From: Icerya purchasi
Taxonomy: Eukaryota > Arthropoda > Insecta > Hemiptera > Monophlebidae
NCBI GenBank assembly: GCA_039619475.1
Contig: CM077115.1
Span: 143,415,774-143,479,773, forward strand
Reading direction: 5' to 3'
DNA: 64,000 bases
Shown here: positions 35,110 to 48,800 of the stretch, piece after piece
Layout of the letters: each line of letters opens with the position of its first letter
Numbering within the stretch: position 1 is the stretch's first letter
Translations under genes and position numbers: made by a program
Notes under the pieces: generated by a model
Told to the model about the DNA's origin: nothing
The model's input: only the letters and a program-made list of their open reading frames with translations
Database searches by the model: none

Positions 35110-36213
35110 TTCGTGTAGTATTAAAATTATTCATAAGAATTAGTCTTCTGCCCTCTCAAAAAACGCGCGCACGCACAAAAACCGTACACAATTTACTAAC
35201 CTGTGAATTCATAAATTTCAATACAGAACCGGCTAGAAAGAAATGTTCACCCGTCAGACAGTATAAACAATAATATATAAACTGAAATACCTGTAAATTT
35301 GTAAATAGAGAAAAGGTATTACATCAATATAAAATTACGTACTAATAAAAAGAGAATGTCTTACACAAATAAATTTTATGTAATATACGTCTGCCTTTTA
35401 TATCTCTTTAATTCCACCGGCTCTTCCCATTCGTATAAATCAGTTTCACTGAAGAAAGTTTTCTCGATAGAGTTAAATCTAAGACTCGTTAGTAAGATAT
35501 TTCCTCTAACTCACCACGTGCAAACAAGGAAGTATTGTCTAGATAGGCGTACATTTATTGAACATAAAACTATCACTTCTATTCCAATACACAGACGACA
35601 CGCTAAAATAAAATTTACGTCTATATAAACTAAATCAGCTTTGCAGAAGAACTTTTAATTCTTATAAATCATTATATTATCAGGACAAGAAATATTTTAA
35701 ATAACTGTAAATATTCAAGGTTAGACAAACCAAGAAAGATAAAACTTATTGTTTAATAAATCAATTGAGTAGTACATTAATTTCTAAAATAGTATTACCG
35801 TCTAAATTAAAACAAGTAAAATTTTTTGGTAATACACAACTAAAATTTAGCAATTGAAAAGCCATAAGCACCTTTAACACACATATATATAAATATATAT
35901 ATATATATATACATACAAGAGCGTCGCCAACCGATGAGCCGGGGGAGGGGGAATTGGTAGAAAGAGCATATGAGTTATAGGAAAAATAAAATTTATAATT
36001 TGTAAAGGCTTAATATTTTATTAAACAAGAATAAAATCTTAATTAAAACATAATTTTCGTGGGTTTCTGGCAAATTGTTCTACTAATTTATTATAAAAGT
36101 CAAATTGTCCATGATTACGCACCTTAAATGACGAATTCAGTACTAAAATGATGGTGATATATCCAGAAAAATTTTAAATTAATTATAAGATGATAAAATA
36201 AAATTTAAGTATG

Positions 36214-36254
<41 letters not shown>

Positions 36255-36930
36255 GTATTAATAACTGTGTCATCCTTACGCGGGGGGTAATAAGAAATTC
36301 TGTCACGCTTTTACGTTATTTAAAAATCATGTTGTACTTTTGCGTTACATAAGGGTGTTGTAAAAGTTGTAGTAAAAATTAATACGCAAACCGTAAAGTT
36401 ATTGATTTGAAAATTTGTTTGATCATTTTACGAAGAACGGCATAGTCAATTAAAATCAACTCTTCTATAAGAGTTATAAAGACTATCATCTAAAGGTCCA
36501 TACACGATTAGGTTTAAAGAACCGAGTTATATGTAATGTATATGCAAATACAAGAACTGACTTGTTTTCAATGAACATGGCAAAATATAGGAAAACATTT
36601 AAACAAGGTGTTTCACTTAATCATCAGGAACATTCGAAACACGAAAGAACTTAAACGCAGAATTTTTGGAGGCTAATTTAAACATGAATTTTGGTAATTT
36701 TCAGTAAGTACAATATCTTTTTATAAACTGTATAAAGAAGTTTTAATTTTCTCATCCGAAATATCAAAAGGTTTCAAATAGCTAATATTAAACGTGGTTA
36801 AATATTTATTTTTTTCATTATCTAATAATTAAAAAATCTCGTTAAAGCCAAAAATTACTTTAAATGTCAAGAAGTTGAAATTTAAAACGTACAATAACAC
36901 ATTTTAAACTGGATCATAAAACAAATGTTA
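35110..36930. other. GK5 intron DNA with (TA)n tracts
   Basis: (TA)n at about 35885-35912 and 36222-36253. The G-rich AGCCGGGGGAGGGGG at 35937 and GCGGGGGGTAATAAG at 36280 may be ends of unassigned elements. A missing GK5 exon could lie in this part or higher. Confidence 0.4.
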
Positions 36931-36940
36931 TAACTTGTAA

Positions 36941-37311
36941 CAGGGCCCCGTATCTAGCCCAAAATTTCGAGAAGGGTTACGAAAATATTTATATATATAT
37001 ATATATATATATATTCGCGTGTGCGTGTGTGTGTGTTATCATGAAATATATTTATTTAGAAATGGTACACTGAAGCCTTGTAGTCAATTATTGTATATGC
37101 AATATTTGAACACTACAATAAAAACAAATTTAAAAAGTAGTCGTTTCCGTAGAATTCATAAAAATTTAAGTTTTCTTTTCTTTTGTCAAAAATTGAAGAG
37201 AAATAAATTTATTCTGAATTTCGGTCCATTTAATTCAAGCATTATTATTTCGCAGGCATTTCGGGGGAAAGGGGGGTGAACCCTGAAAACCACCCCTCAA
37301 ATATGGCCCTG
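36941..37311. mobile_element. hAT-type MITE, 371 bp
   Basis: Ends are CAGGGCCCCGTATCTAG and, inverted, CAGGGCCATATTTGAGG. It is flanked by ACTTGTAA (36933-36940) and ACTCGTAA (37312-37319), an 8-bp duplication with one mismatch. CAGGG ends with 8-bp duplications are hallmarks of hAT elements. A (TA)n/(TG)n tract at 36990-37035 lies inside. The internal plus-strand frame at 37019 is not a transposase. Confidence 0.8.
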
Positions 37312-37329
37312 ACTCGTAACATAATAAAG

Positions 37330-38593
37330 TCATGAAATTTTCTTATTATGAATTAAAATTAATTGACAAAAATTCTTCCTACTAATATAATTTAGAAAAA
37401 TATAGTTAATCTTATGGAAGAACATCTTTTGAATTTTCTTAAAAAATTATTAAAAAAAGTTCCAATAAAAAATGCATAACAAAATATTTTAAAAAACCTA
37501 GCAAATAATAATTAATACAAAATCATTACAATTAGTAATTGTTAAAAAAAAAAAAGAAAATATAATTTTTAATTTCTTTTCTAAAAGCACATTAGACCAT
37601 GTGTGTTATATTACCAAAACATTGAAATGAACTCGAAGTTTATTCAATTATTTCTAGCAGTTCTTTATGTAAATAAAAAATTTGTAGCGTGAAAGACACT
37701 TTCTGATAACAAAAAAATATCAAAAATAGCTGAATTAAAATTAATTCTTGCTATTATATTTTGAATTATTTTATAAATGTAGCTGCGTTATTGGAAACAC
37801 AAAATTTAACTTTACACTTCGAATCTGCATTGCAACAAATTTGAAAAATGAAAATACTACACAAACGAAAAGAAAACATTTAATATTTTAAAATTTCATT
37901 TTCGCTTCAAGTAAGTAACAAACGAGCCGCTTTTCGAGTGTTACGTGTAGTAAAGGTGGATTCTGTGTTCTAGCGGAAGATGATTTATGCAATAACTAGA
38001 CACCATTGAGAACTTAGTTTCCTAAAATAATCCAAAAATGCAACCTCAAAAACGTTATATAATGACTGTTTGATTATCTGCTGCCAGAATCCATCACGAT
38101 AGCATTTTTGAATTTAAATGAAACTGTCGCGTTACAGAAATATTGTTACGCAATTAACAAAAAATGCACCGAGAACCTTGAATTAACAAAAAAAGCAAAT
38201 ACCATTAATAATTAGAAATAAATGTACATGCATTTACAGATGCAAAACTCGGCCTTGCACTTTACCAAAGGGGAACCTCCTAGACCCCAGATGCTGGCTC
38301 TTCTACAGTAGTTACAAAAGAGTCAATTTCAATTGAGTATATTATTTTTAACACCAAAAAAAAAAAAAAAAAATCATTAAGCGTAACAGATTTTGCAGTA
38401 GGATTTTCTTATTAACCCCCAGCGTTACAATAGTCATTAACACATATGTAACTAATTTAACTTAATTCGAATGTTATACCGGCATGTTTTGAAGAACAAG
38501 CTTCATATTTATGGTAATAAGAATTTTTTTCCACTTTATTACTATAAAAATCAAACTTGCTTTTCGAAACATATTGGTATATTTGAATTACTT

Positions 38594-38624
<31 letters not shown>

Positions 38625-38930
38625 CAGGGATAGATATAATCGACAAATTTTTATAAAAATGTACTCGTTAGCAAGTCTTCAAATAATTAGCAGTTTTCAG
38701 ATAATACTTGTATGTAGCATGTTTTTTCAGTATTACCAATTTGGATATTGCTTCACAAAATTTATTGGATAATAATTATTAAGAAAAGAATTTTTTTTAA
38801 TGACCAGCTATATTACTTTGTATTTCGTACTGTAAACAAAATTTTTCACTTTAGTGGATTTTTAATTTTAAATTCTTTAAACACAGCAAGTAACTAATAC
38901 AATCAGTGTACGTATACATGTTGAACGTGC
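37330..38930. other. GK5 intron DNA without recognised element
   Basis: AT-rich with (TA)n at 38593-38615; nothing recognised. Confidence 0.4.
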
Positions 38931-39699
38931 GATAAAGTTCTTTTTTTTTTAACCTGTACCGGTATGCATTCATACCATAAACAGCGGTGTTTGCAACTTA
39001 TTATGGAGAACAATTTTTGACAACCGGAGTACAGCCCAATCTATCCATTGAAAGACTTGGACAATGATTCATTTCTCTCTTACTTATTATGTTTAATGAA
39101 AATGAAAGTTAGGTAATTGGAATCGCATCCCGGCACCATTTTCTTTTTAGCCTCCTGGATGGATTTCACAGCAGAGTGCTTCTATACATTTTTCTAATGT
39201 TTGGGTTACAGTGATGTGACAATTTGTTGAAAAATTATTTTCATGCTATTCTTTATGGGTTTCTTCGACGAATGGCATCCTTCGATCATTGTGCAGGGTG
39301 CCGTTAAATACATACTTTGGGGCTGCTGTCAACGTTCGCAAAATCTTAGACTGTTGCCGTTGTAACCGCTGCAAGTTTGATCTGCTAGCACTACCGTACA
39401 GCTCAATTCCGTATTTCCATATCGGTGCGATGTAGGTTAAATATATTTACCTTTTTAACTTCAGACTTAATGGTAAGTAATGACTTAGTAGCGGATATAA
39501 CGTCCTGGCACGAACCATCATCTTCGTTCGCACATGTACTATATGATATCACCGTGTGAGCCGTCTATCCACCATGATAAGTACTTCAACATTTCCGATT
39601 GTTGTATTTCCATATTGTTAATTTTTACGCTGGGATACACTACCCGTTTATTTGTAAACATAACCTGTTTACATTTCTGCTAATTAAACTGGATACAGC

Positions 39700-40614
39700 A
39701 ATCTCTGGCCCATTCCTGGATCCTGTTTACTTGTTGCTGTACCGCCATAGTCGCGAACGTTGGATTGACATCGGATTATAAAATGGCCACATCACCAGCA
39801 AACGTAGCTGATATTATTCGGTTTGATGTAGGCATATCCGCTGTGTAAATAGTTTACAGCATAGGACCAGGTAGGCTACCCTGCGGAACGGATGCATGAA
39901 TTTTCCTTAACTACAAATGTCCCCGGTTATTCAGATATGAGACAAAGGATAAGTACAAATGTAATCGAAGATTCTTTTTAGTTTGAAAAGAAGTCCAGAG
40001 ACCAGACACGATCGAATGCCTGAAACACGTCCAGGAACACTGCTGAGCAAACTTCCTTTTTTTTCCAACACCGTTGATATTACGATCCTATCGCATTGAT
40101 GCACTGCTGAGTGATGGACCCGAAATCCAAATTGGTGAGACGGGATTATGTTTTTGTTTTCTAGGATTGGAAACATTCTATCCATAACGAGTTTTTCCAT
40201 GACCTTTGACAATGTACTATGTAAACTGATGGACCTATAGGAGGATAAATTTGACTCAAGTTTGTTAGGTTTATGTATCATTAGGATAATTGCTTTCTTC
40301 CACGACTCCGGCTAATATCCACTTCGGATGATTGCATTAAATATGTAACAAATCATGATTGCAGATTTTTTTGTAAGTTGCGACAAAATCTCTCCCGTTA
40401 GTTTATCAGCGCCCGGTGCCTTTTTATTAGGAGTCCTTCTGAGACATCTGTACACCTCTTTTGGGGAGAATGGTTTGGTTGGAAGCTCTAGTTGAAGCGG
40501 TTGTTCCAATGAGGTTATTACATATTCCGAAAACGATTCATTATAGCCGTATGAAGTAAAGTTTCTAAGGAACCAGCAAAAGCATCCGCCTTCTGATAAT
40601 CTGTTTTGGCCCAC
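39700..40614 (-). pseudogene. LINE ORF2 reverse transcriptase with mutated active site
   Basis: TPNKKAPGADKLTGEIL (40430 region), MIHKPNKLESNLSSYRSISL (40281 on), LVMDRMFPIL and HQFGFRVHHS follow the RT blocks in order. The catalytic block near 39795 reads ATFAGDVAIL where YADD/FADD is expected, so the first catalytic Asp is Gly. Confidence 0.82.
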
Positions 40615-40918
40615 TCATTATTACTAAGTTTAATATTATATGGTGAGTGTGTATCCTGAAATAGTTTTTTTTGTGGCTATCCATAAGGAGTTACCTTGCA
40701 TATTTAATGAATCCATATAGTATTTGTAAGACAAGTTTTTATACTTTTTTGATTTAATTTTTCAATTTATTGTGAAGTATATTATACCTGGTTTTATATG
40801 AAGGATACCGATACTGCTGCCACTTTTTCTTTGCTGATCCTGTATCTTTAAGAAGATTGCGAATTGTGGCCGGTATAGGTTTGTTACTATATCCATCTTT
40901 GTCATATTTGGTACAACT

Positions 40919-41545
40919 TTAACATGCAGTTTGAATGGTAGCAGTGAGGTTATTAACAGCCTGCTGGATATCATTTCCATCTTTAAGCCTTATTTTTAGA
41001 TCAATGTTGTCCTCGATAAGCATAGCGAATTTATTCCAGTTGGTGGTTTTATTAGTTAAATAATAGTTCTTCTGTTTATTTATAGGTTGTACATCAAGAT
41101 TTGCAATAACCGGTACATGATCCGACGACAAATCGATGCTAGTTGTGCACAACTTATAATATCCTTGTATACCTTTGCAAATGTAAAAATCTAGTATGTC
41201 CGGTATTCTATTGTAATGTTGCGGCCAGTAAGTGGGCGTCATTGGTGATAGGATGGATAAAGAATTTGATTGTATTGTTTTATATAATATCCGGCCTTGT
41301 TTATTAGTTCCTTGCGAACCCCAAGAGTGATGTTTGAAGTTGTAGTCGCCACCACAGATAAACATGTTACCTAGGTTTTTAAACATCAGGGTATATTCAC
41401 TCTCTGGTATATAATACCCAGGATGACAATAAACTGCAGCTGTGGTTAGATATTTTTTACGTATTTTGATGTTTACTGCAACTAGTTGGTATGCATATGT
41501 ACAATAAGAGAAATGAAGGTTGGGCGTAAGAGAATTTTTGACCAA
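40919..41545 (-). pseudogene. LINE ORF2 endonuclease domain
   Basis: APE-type endonuclease. CGGDYNFKHHSWGSQ carries the D-x-N catalytic pair, and LSSDHVPV carries the terminal SDH. An uninterrupted 208-codon stretch; the N-terminal part (QxN and E motifs) lies above 41545 in broken frames. Confidence 0.85.
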
Positions 41546-41770
41546 TTACATACAACCGCCATGAGTCGTTCCATCCGAGTGCTGTGCCCCGTAGCTTATA
41601 TAGCCGGCCATCCTAAAGCTTTTTCCATAACATGAGTGAGTCCCTGTGATCAATGCAACATCAATGAAATTCTGATTGAAGAAGATTTCTAATTCGTTCT
41701 TTCTTTGTGCAATTCCACGTTAACATTACTAGAGAGTGCCGTGTGACAATGCTTCTATTTGAGACTGCAT

Positions 41771-42741
41771 TTACGGTATTATGTGATTTATAACTTTGGT
41801 TAATACGAATATTAAGGGATTCATCATTAATTTAAATTCTGATAGAAAGGATGTAAGCATATCTGAGATGTTATTATGTGGATTAATGGCCGCTTCGTCT
41901 ATGAAATTTGTATTAGCTTGATTGATGTTTTGGAGTTTTACTCTGCTGGCATACGAGTTGCGACTGGTCCCCTTTAGAGGAGGGAATTCTTCTGCAGAAT
42001 AAGCGTGTGGAGCGATTTGCTTTAAGTCGAATCTGTATCGCATTGTTGCTTTATTTTTATAATGTACCTGCTCATTATACATAGGGCATCCCCTGTTTTT
42101 TCCACATTTATTAGTCTCATGTCTCCCAGCGCACTTCACACAGCGGGAGGGTAAATTACAGTAATTAGCTGTGTGTCCAAAAAGTTGGCAACGCTTGCAC
42201 TGCACCTAAATTCTTCCTAGGCTCTTCAAAGACTATTGCTGTATTTAGTAAATTTGTTATTTTGAATATGTCTTCGCTTTTTGTGGATAATTTAATGTTC
42301 ACCTAAAAAACCATTGGAAGGAGTAATTTTGTCTTACGTTTTAATATGTTTACTATTCGTACAACTTCGAACCCGTTTTCCTGTATCGCATTTTTTATAT
42401 CTGTTATGTCGTTTCTTAAAACAACTCTAAATGGTTTGTTGTCTTCCGATAGTGAATATGTGTAATAGAAGTATCCGTTATCCTTTAGTGCTTTTAAGAT
42501 ATTTCTATAGCTAGTTACATTTTCAACAGTGATTCCTGTCAACGTAGATTTCAAGGAAAAATTGGAATCGGGTTAAAAGAAAAGTTCTGGAAATATTGAA
42601 GCTTGAAATGTTTTTAATCATTATTGGTGGAGGTTTAGAATTTCTGATTTCTAGAAAATCGCGATTAAATTGTCGAGTATTTTTATTTATATTTACAGAG
42701 GACTTATCATTGTCCTTAGTCTGAGTAGGGTTATTATCCAA
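41771..42741 (-). pseudogene. LINE ORF1 with zinc knuckles
   Basis: 42303-42554 reads LTGITVENVTSYRNILKALK, the RNA-binding segment before the knuckles. 42205 down reads CKRCQLFGHTANYC (C-x2-C-x4-H-x4-C), CVKCAGRHETNKC (C-x2-C-x3-H-x4-C) and a third degenerate knuckle, GCPMYNEQVHYKN. EEFPPL further on is typical of jockey ORF1. A frame break lies near 42550 and a stop before 42205. Confidence 0.8.
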
Positions 42742-42769
42742 TTAAGAGATTTTGATAAATTTCATGTAT

Positions 42770-44120
42770 ATCATTCTATAAATATTGAATGGGGTTTGTC
42801 ACCGGATTTCATAAAGGAAAATGCAGTTGGCAACTGATAAATGACGTTTTACAAAGTGTTTTTGTTGCAAAGGTCTCTTTATAGTTATATACACATTTGA
42901 GAATTATTATTGTACGTCGACAAAAGCAGAGAATGTGTTCTAACTTAATTAATAAATAAAGATTTGTGTTTTTCTACTTATTCGTAAAATATTTGAATTA
43001 CGTACCAGTTTTGGGCTAAATATTCCTCTTTTCTGAATTTTTAGAATTTACTTTATTATTCAGAGAATTAATGTTTTATTATATTTCGTTGTATTTTATA
43101 CAGTAATTTTATTAATAACAATAACGGAATCTTTTTCTGTTCACTTTTCCTAGATTTATGTTTCTAATTTTTGAGAAAACGACCTTAAAAGTAAGAAAAA
43201 ATCAAAAATAAAACAAAAGATTAACATTTTCAAAATATGGTGCATTTAATATGCAGTCTTCCTGAATATGAATTCTAAGTTACACAAAACTATTATCCAT
43301 TAATGATTCAAACCAGATTTTGCCAGTTGCATGCTGAGCTAGTGTGTGACATAGCAGGTGAAGCAATGGTGTAATTGGTTCAATTTTTAAGAAGTTTTTT
43401 GAGTTGTACAACGTATAGTCCAGCATTTTCATTGCGAAAAATTTATGTTCTTTTTGTTGGTCAATGCCAAATGCAGTCATTTAGAGATTTCTGAAAACAT
43501 AATGAACAATAAGTAAACATTGCTAACAAATATATGTGTATGTGTACATATATGTCAGTAGTGAATGCTTAGAGGTACTTTTAGTCATGGCTGTGAAGTA
43601 CCAAAATAAACTGAATAAGAAATAAGTATTCCACTGCTTCCATAAGAGCAGAGACTAATTTGACTAAAGAGACAATTTTTAGCTGAATTATAATTTGATG
43701 ATTTGCTCAATATCGCATTATTCGTTGACGGCTACGAGTACTTCTCCGACATTAGTACATCGTTAATAGCGCATTCAGAAGCTTACACAAATACAACAGC
43801 GCGCACGGGTAATCAAATCGAGCTGTTTACCGGTATTTCTCTACTTTAACTAAATGAGCCAACATTGTACACTGCACATTCTGCATATTTTTCGCTGTGA
43901 AACTGTGACCACGCTATTGCTATTTTATAATAGCAAAATGTCGTTCACACGGTTAATTTATAAATATGGTTGGCAAAAATCTGTTGAAATGAAAAGCGGT
44001 ACAAAAGCGATAGTGCAGTGACCTAGCGAAATTAGATTAATATTTTAGAAATGCTTAATTATTGTGAGCAGACGTATTCACTTTTAAATAGAATTCTTAA
44101 TGCGGGTGGAATTATCTTCA
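42770..44120. other. GK5 intron DNA, one unexplained ORF
   Basis: A minus-strand frame at 43280-43480 has balanced composition (MTAFGIDQQKEHKFFAMK... ending WFESLMDNSFV and a stop), but I recognise no family. Otherwise AT-rich. Confidence 0.35.
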
Positions 44121-44128
44121 AAATAATA

Positions 44129-44545
44129 TGTGTTCGTGCATCTAACTGGGTCCCACTTTGTCGGTATGGAGTTAAGCCCAGTGCAGTATACTAGACAAAA
44201 TTTCCGATCGATTGAGACCTCACGGAGTCTTCTAAGTACAAAACTCGTCGAGATATTTTCGTTTGAAGTTGAAATTTGAAAAAACATACTTTTGAGAAAA
44301 ACGAGTATAAAGTTTTGCATAGCAACCAGGCGACAGGCGAGGCTCATTCGGGTTTTTGGCCATAGAACACGAACGCGAGGTCGGATCACATTGCGATTTG
44401 CGGCATTGGAACGAGCACAGTGTTCACTTCCTATCAGAAACACTAACAATCCCGAAAAAAACATTTTTAACCTAACATCCGAAAAATTCCTGCTGTTCCG
44501 TAAATAATTTCAACAAAGTGGGACCTAGTTAGATGTACGTACACA
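44129..44545. mobile_element. MITE with 32-bp terminal inverted repeats, 417 bp
   Basis: The left end TGTGTTCGTGCATCTAACTG, GGTCCCACTTTG and the inverted right end TGTGTACGTACATCTAACTA, GGTCCCACTTTG match at about 29 of 32 positions. No clear target duplication was seen. A 126-codon minus-strand frame (44084-44464) runs through it, reading across the left terminal repeat; it has no known homology and is probably fortuitous. Confidence 0.75.
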
Positions 44546-44559
44546 TTCTTCATTTTTTT

Positions 44560-47500
44560 TTTATTATAAAACATTTCACTTTATAATTTTAAAGTTATGC
44601 TACTTAATAATCCTTTTTATTTATTTATTTATTGTTGAATTCATTTGGAATTATTCCTTTTTGCCATCATAAATTATTTCTTTTATCGAATATTAATTTT
44701 TTATTTCTTAAGATTAGAAAAAAAAAAATGACTTCTTAAATTGGATTTTGTTTGTGCAGTAACGTGTGCGATTATATGCCGAGTTAATTCCATTTCAACA
44801 TTTTTGTGAGGTACCGGGGGAAAAAATCAGGATTCGTTACTGACATACATGTATAAATTAGCTGTTGCCGCAGCATTGGTTGCAAATTAATACTTGTTTA
44901 AATCTTTGGTTTTTCTCTCTTTTTATATAACTAACTATAGTTCTACTAAAAACCCTTTTTCTTCGATTACTGTGTGTACTTTCTTAATTTTTTCTATTCC
45001 ATTTTGCTTTCTTTCGAGTATGATACTACTAAATAATTGCAACAAACTCGGCAACAAATCAATTGTCAAAGATTTAAAATGTCTACGTATTGAAACTCCT
45101 GTTTCAGGGTTCTTTAATCATTTCTTTGTAATTTAAATTTTTAAATTATCCTAATAAAATAAAAATATCTTTTTTACAAATCAAATTTTTGTCATAAAAT
45201 TGTCTCTCATGAATCAAAAAAAAAAAAATATATATATATATAAAAAGAAGTGTGCATATGCAACCGACAGATACGGATGATATCCGAGAGCCTAAAACCA
45301 ATTACTTTATGAGGACGTTACACGCCCACGCACACACATACATGTATATATGTGTGCTGTAAGATAATATTAGCCTGGCTTGTTCGACAATAGTGTTATC
45401 TGGAACGGTAGGTTTCCAGAGTACTGCCTCGCATGTACACGCATCACTTATATATTTTTTATAATGAAAATGCAAAATTATTTGCAATCTTGAAATTTTG
45501 TTAAGTTTTCTGATCTATTTTTACTAATAAATTTAATAGATTAAATAATACAAAATGTCGATAAACTAAATTTCAGCACCTTAAAAATGAATGAATTGTT
45601 CCAGCTTTGAACTAATTTATCAGCTCTTAAATCTTTCCAGCTAATAAAATTATGATACGGCTTCATCGTTCTTCTATTCCATGTAATAAATGTTCCTCTC
45701 TGAGAAGAAATTCCAAAAGAGACAATTTTATTTATTGGAATATCACTCGCTAAAAAAGGTTCAATGAAATATCCATTAAATACTTGAAATCATTTATTAT
45801 CAACACGCGTTTTAACGATTAATATTTAAGTTTATATCATGAAACAGTTCATGAAAAATTCGTTCCACGGGTTTTTAAACTATTAAATCGCGTCAAATAG
45901 CGCAAAACAAAAATATAAACAGCGGTAGAAAAATTCAATGATAGTGCGTCAAAATTTCAACGAGAAAATAAATTTTGCCCTAATTATTATCAGCGCAATT
46001 GTATTAAGGAACTGCTAAGCCCGCGAAATTCTTTCGGTGTATTTAATGTAATTAACAATAAATAAACAAATATATTTATACGAAAATTAAATAGTTTTAT
46101 TATTTTATGCGGTTTCCATAAATGGTAAAAGTAATTTTTAGAATATTTACTTTTTAAATTTACGCTGGTACACATTTGTCTCTTACCGCTGCGATCGCGG
46201 CAAGAAGGCTTTTTCAAGTTTTAGAAGCCCAAACATGCTACGGGACGGAACACAACTGAACAACGCAAACTAAGATTGATTTTAAGTTTAGAAAAATGTT
46301 ACGCACAAAAGACAAATAAGAAAAAATTAATTTATTTCTCCTACATGCAACAATAACGAATTTACGCTACTGGACCAAAATTATGAATAGACTGAATTTA
46401 GGAAACAATATGTTAAATTTACAAGCTTTATATGAAAATCTCGTAATGAAATTATGTAATTAAAATTAATCGTTGAAAATTATCTACAGTACTATTACTA
46501 GCCCTCTTTTGAATGGTGGCATTTAGGGTAAAGATACAATAGTTTAATCTCAAGGCTTTAGATAATTTCTAGCTGAATTTTTTAACGGGTTTTTGTTAAT
46601 TAATTACAATTTTTACATATACTGATAAATTGTTCAACAAGTTAAAAAAAAAGAAAAAAAAAATATCAATATATATATCATTGCTGTTAAAACGAAATTG
46701 ATACGTCTAAAATTACATTTTTTCATCCAACGGAGAAATTATAATACTCTGCAGGAAAATTTGCAATACACAATGCGGTTATCCTGTTGTAAAATAAAAA
46801 AAAAAAATTGCAACGAAAGTAAAATATTAAAGCCGTTTTTAAAAGATTATTGTTTGAAATTGATTCGTGTTTTAGCAAAATAGCAAAAAATTTTGAATTT
46901 TTCGTATTTTTAAATGGTGAGCAAATTTATTTCGTATAAACAGTAATTCGCTATAAGTTTATTTTTGAAAAAGCAAGTTGAATCTCTTTATAAAACAATT
47001 TTGGATATCATTAACCAAATATGCAACTAACATTTCATAGTGAACGTAAGAAATATATGGCAGTATGTGAAAACTTATCCAATCGATTAAAATTATTTCA
47101 TCGAAAATTAAATGAACGGCATTTTTAGGCTGAAACTCTCACTGTCTGCAGATCTAATTCTTAATTCGTTATTTCTAGAATTTTGAACTATTAAATGAAG
47201 ATAAAAAAGTATCCCTTTATAAGAAAGTTTTATATAACTTCTTAATTTTTATAATACTTCCAGAACTTTAAATTTTGACTCATTTATGAAGAAAATTTTT
47301 ACAATACTACATTATGACTAAATAAGAATGTGTACGGGAAGCATATATTTGAACTCTGCCAAAGTCCACTTTTTACGACTCACATTGATGATTATAACAA
47401 AAATTACAACTATAGGAAATTAACAATCTGCTTGCAATGGTGCTAGTTGCATGTAATTTAATTTGTAGAATAAAAACAAATTTTCTGCATAATTTTATTT

Positions 47501-48790
47501 GCGATACTAGAAATTTAGAGAGAAAGAAATATAATTAATATTTATGACTTTAGCTTTTTTTTAGTTCATAATTTTAAAAAGAAAGCAAAGTAAATCTAGC
47601 ATGATTGTTAAGTTAAAAATAACCACAATTTACCATTACACAGTACTCTAGATTCAAAACAAAGTATTCAATTTTGAATTTGTAATAGTGTATGTATTTT
47701 TCACCCAGTGTTTCCTAAACATGTACATATATATATATGTATGTATATATAAGGGCTCAGAATTTTTTTCTCTCATTATTGCATTTCTTCGAAATATTTT
47801 AAAATCTAAGAGGATCTGTTAGGAATCAAAGTATCGTTTCACAACCTTCGCACTTATTTTATAAAATTATAATAAAAAAATGATGTACCTCATGTTATAA
47901 TACGATGAGTTTAATTTAACAAAATTAAAAAATGTATACAGTGAAAATCGGTTATAATGACATTAAAATGAGTGCATAATTTGGTTGTTGAAAGTAGTTC
48001 ACTTTTATATTCGGTATAAAATAAAGCATTATAATTTCGTAGTGTTTAAAATTTACTGTTACTGAACACTTGCTTCGTTATGAAATATTTTACAGAACAA
48101 CTTTCATTAGACAAATATTCATTTATTTGTAATCACAGCTATCCATATTATTATTTATTTTGTAGTATCAATCTTTCGATTGGTTTACTAATAGAAGCGA
48201 AACGATTAAAAATTAAAGTTTAGATGACTGCAGCCTGACGGAGACTAGGGGCCATACTTGTCTCTGCTTCTATTTCTTACCTCGGAAATATACTGCGGTA
48301 GTTTCCCCTTGCCTTCCGCAGGATATGTTTTTAGTAAATTCGAAAGAAGAGAAACAGTTTTTTTTTTTTTTTTGATATAAAAATATGAAATTCTAATGTA
48401 AAGCAAAAATTAAAAGAAAAACAAGTAGTTCCTTACATAAAAATGACAGTAGTTTAGTTTTTTCTTACTTCTGAAGAAACTTATAATTTTTGATTTTTTA
48501 TCATAATGAGACGAGTAGCATTTTATAATATTTTTTTCAATAACCTGTAGGTTTTCATCGATTTTGTTAAGTTTACAATAAGCATTTAATATATCACGCT
48601 AACTGCATAGCTGGAATATATTTGCTCCATTTAAACAGATTATATTTTTTCACGTGATAAAATCAGGGACGATACCCCCCTTTCTTTAATTTTAATCTGG
48701 AAAAACCTTTAGTAAAAAGTTGAATTTTGTACCGTTATGTCGTTATAAATGATAATTTTTTATGTGTACCAAAATTTTGGTTGTAATAAC
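44560..48790. other. GK5 intron DNA without recognised element
   Basis: Long AT-rich stretch with (TA)n at 45230 and 47732-47752. A GK5 exon for the GISTQR/WQD region should lie between 35.1 and 50.9 kb but was not found here. A minus-strand frame at 45302-45487 has only weak resemblance. Confidence 0.35.
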
Positions 48791-48800
48791 TAATAATAGG

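Larger units (their letters stand above)
38940..42760 (-). mobile_element. Near-complete jockey-type LINE, disrupted
   Basis: Structural order on the minus strand: ORF1 start near 42741 (MDNNPTQTKDNDKSSVNINK), gag central domain 42554-42303, zinc knuckles at 42205 down, endonuclease 41545-40919, RT 40614-39780, thumb and C-terminal region to about 39000, and a 3' end marked by T10 on the plus strand (an A-tail) at 38941-38950. At about 3.8 kb it is the fullest retroelement in the window. Frameshifts and stops make it immobile. Confidence 0.85.

Noticed and set aside
35400..35635. Possible GK5 exon with acceptor TTTTATTTTAG and donor GTGAGT on the minus strand
   Set aside because: Frames compatible with the neighbouring phases contain stops, and the open frame does not resemble GK5.
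43280..43480. Minus-strand 66-codon frame TAFGIDQQKEHKFFAM...
   Set aside because: It looks protein-like, but I recognise no family. A stop lies just before the ATG and no splice context supports it as the missing GK5 exon.
45302..45487. Minus-strand frame with TCEAVLWKPTVPDNTIVEQA, faintly like the STQRATFITWN...WQDLRA region of GK5
   Set aside because: The match is short and needs gaps, the GIS.QR core is absent, and there is no good donor after it.
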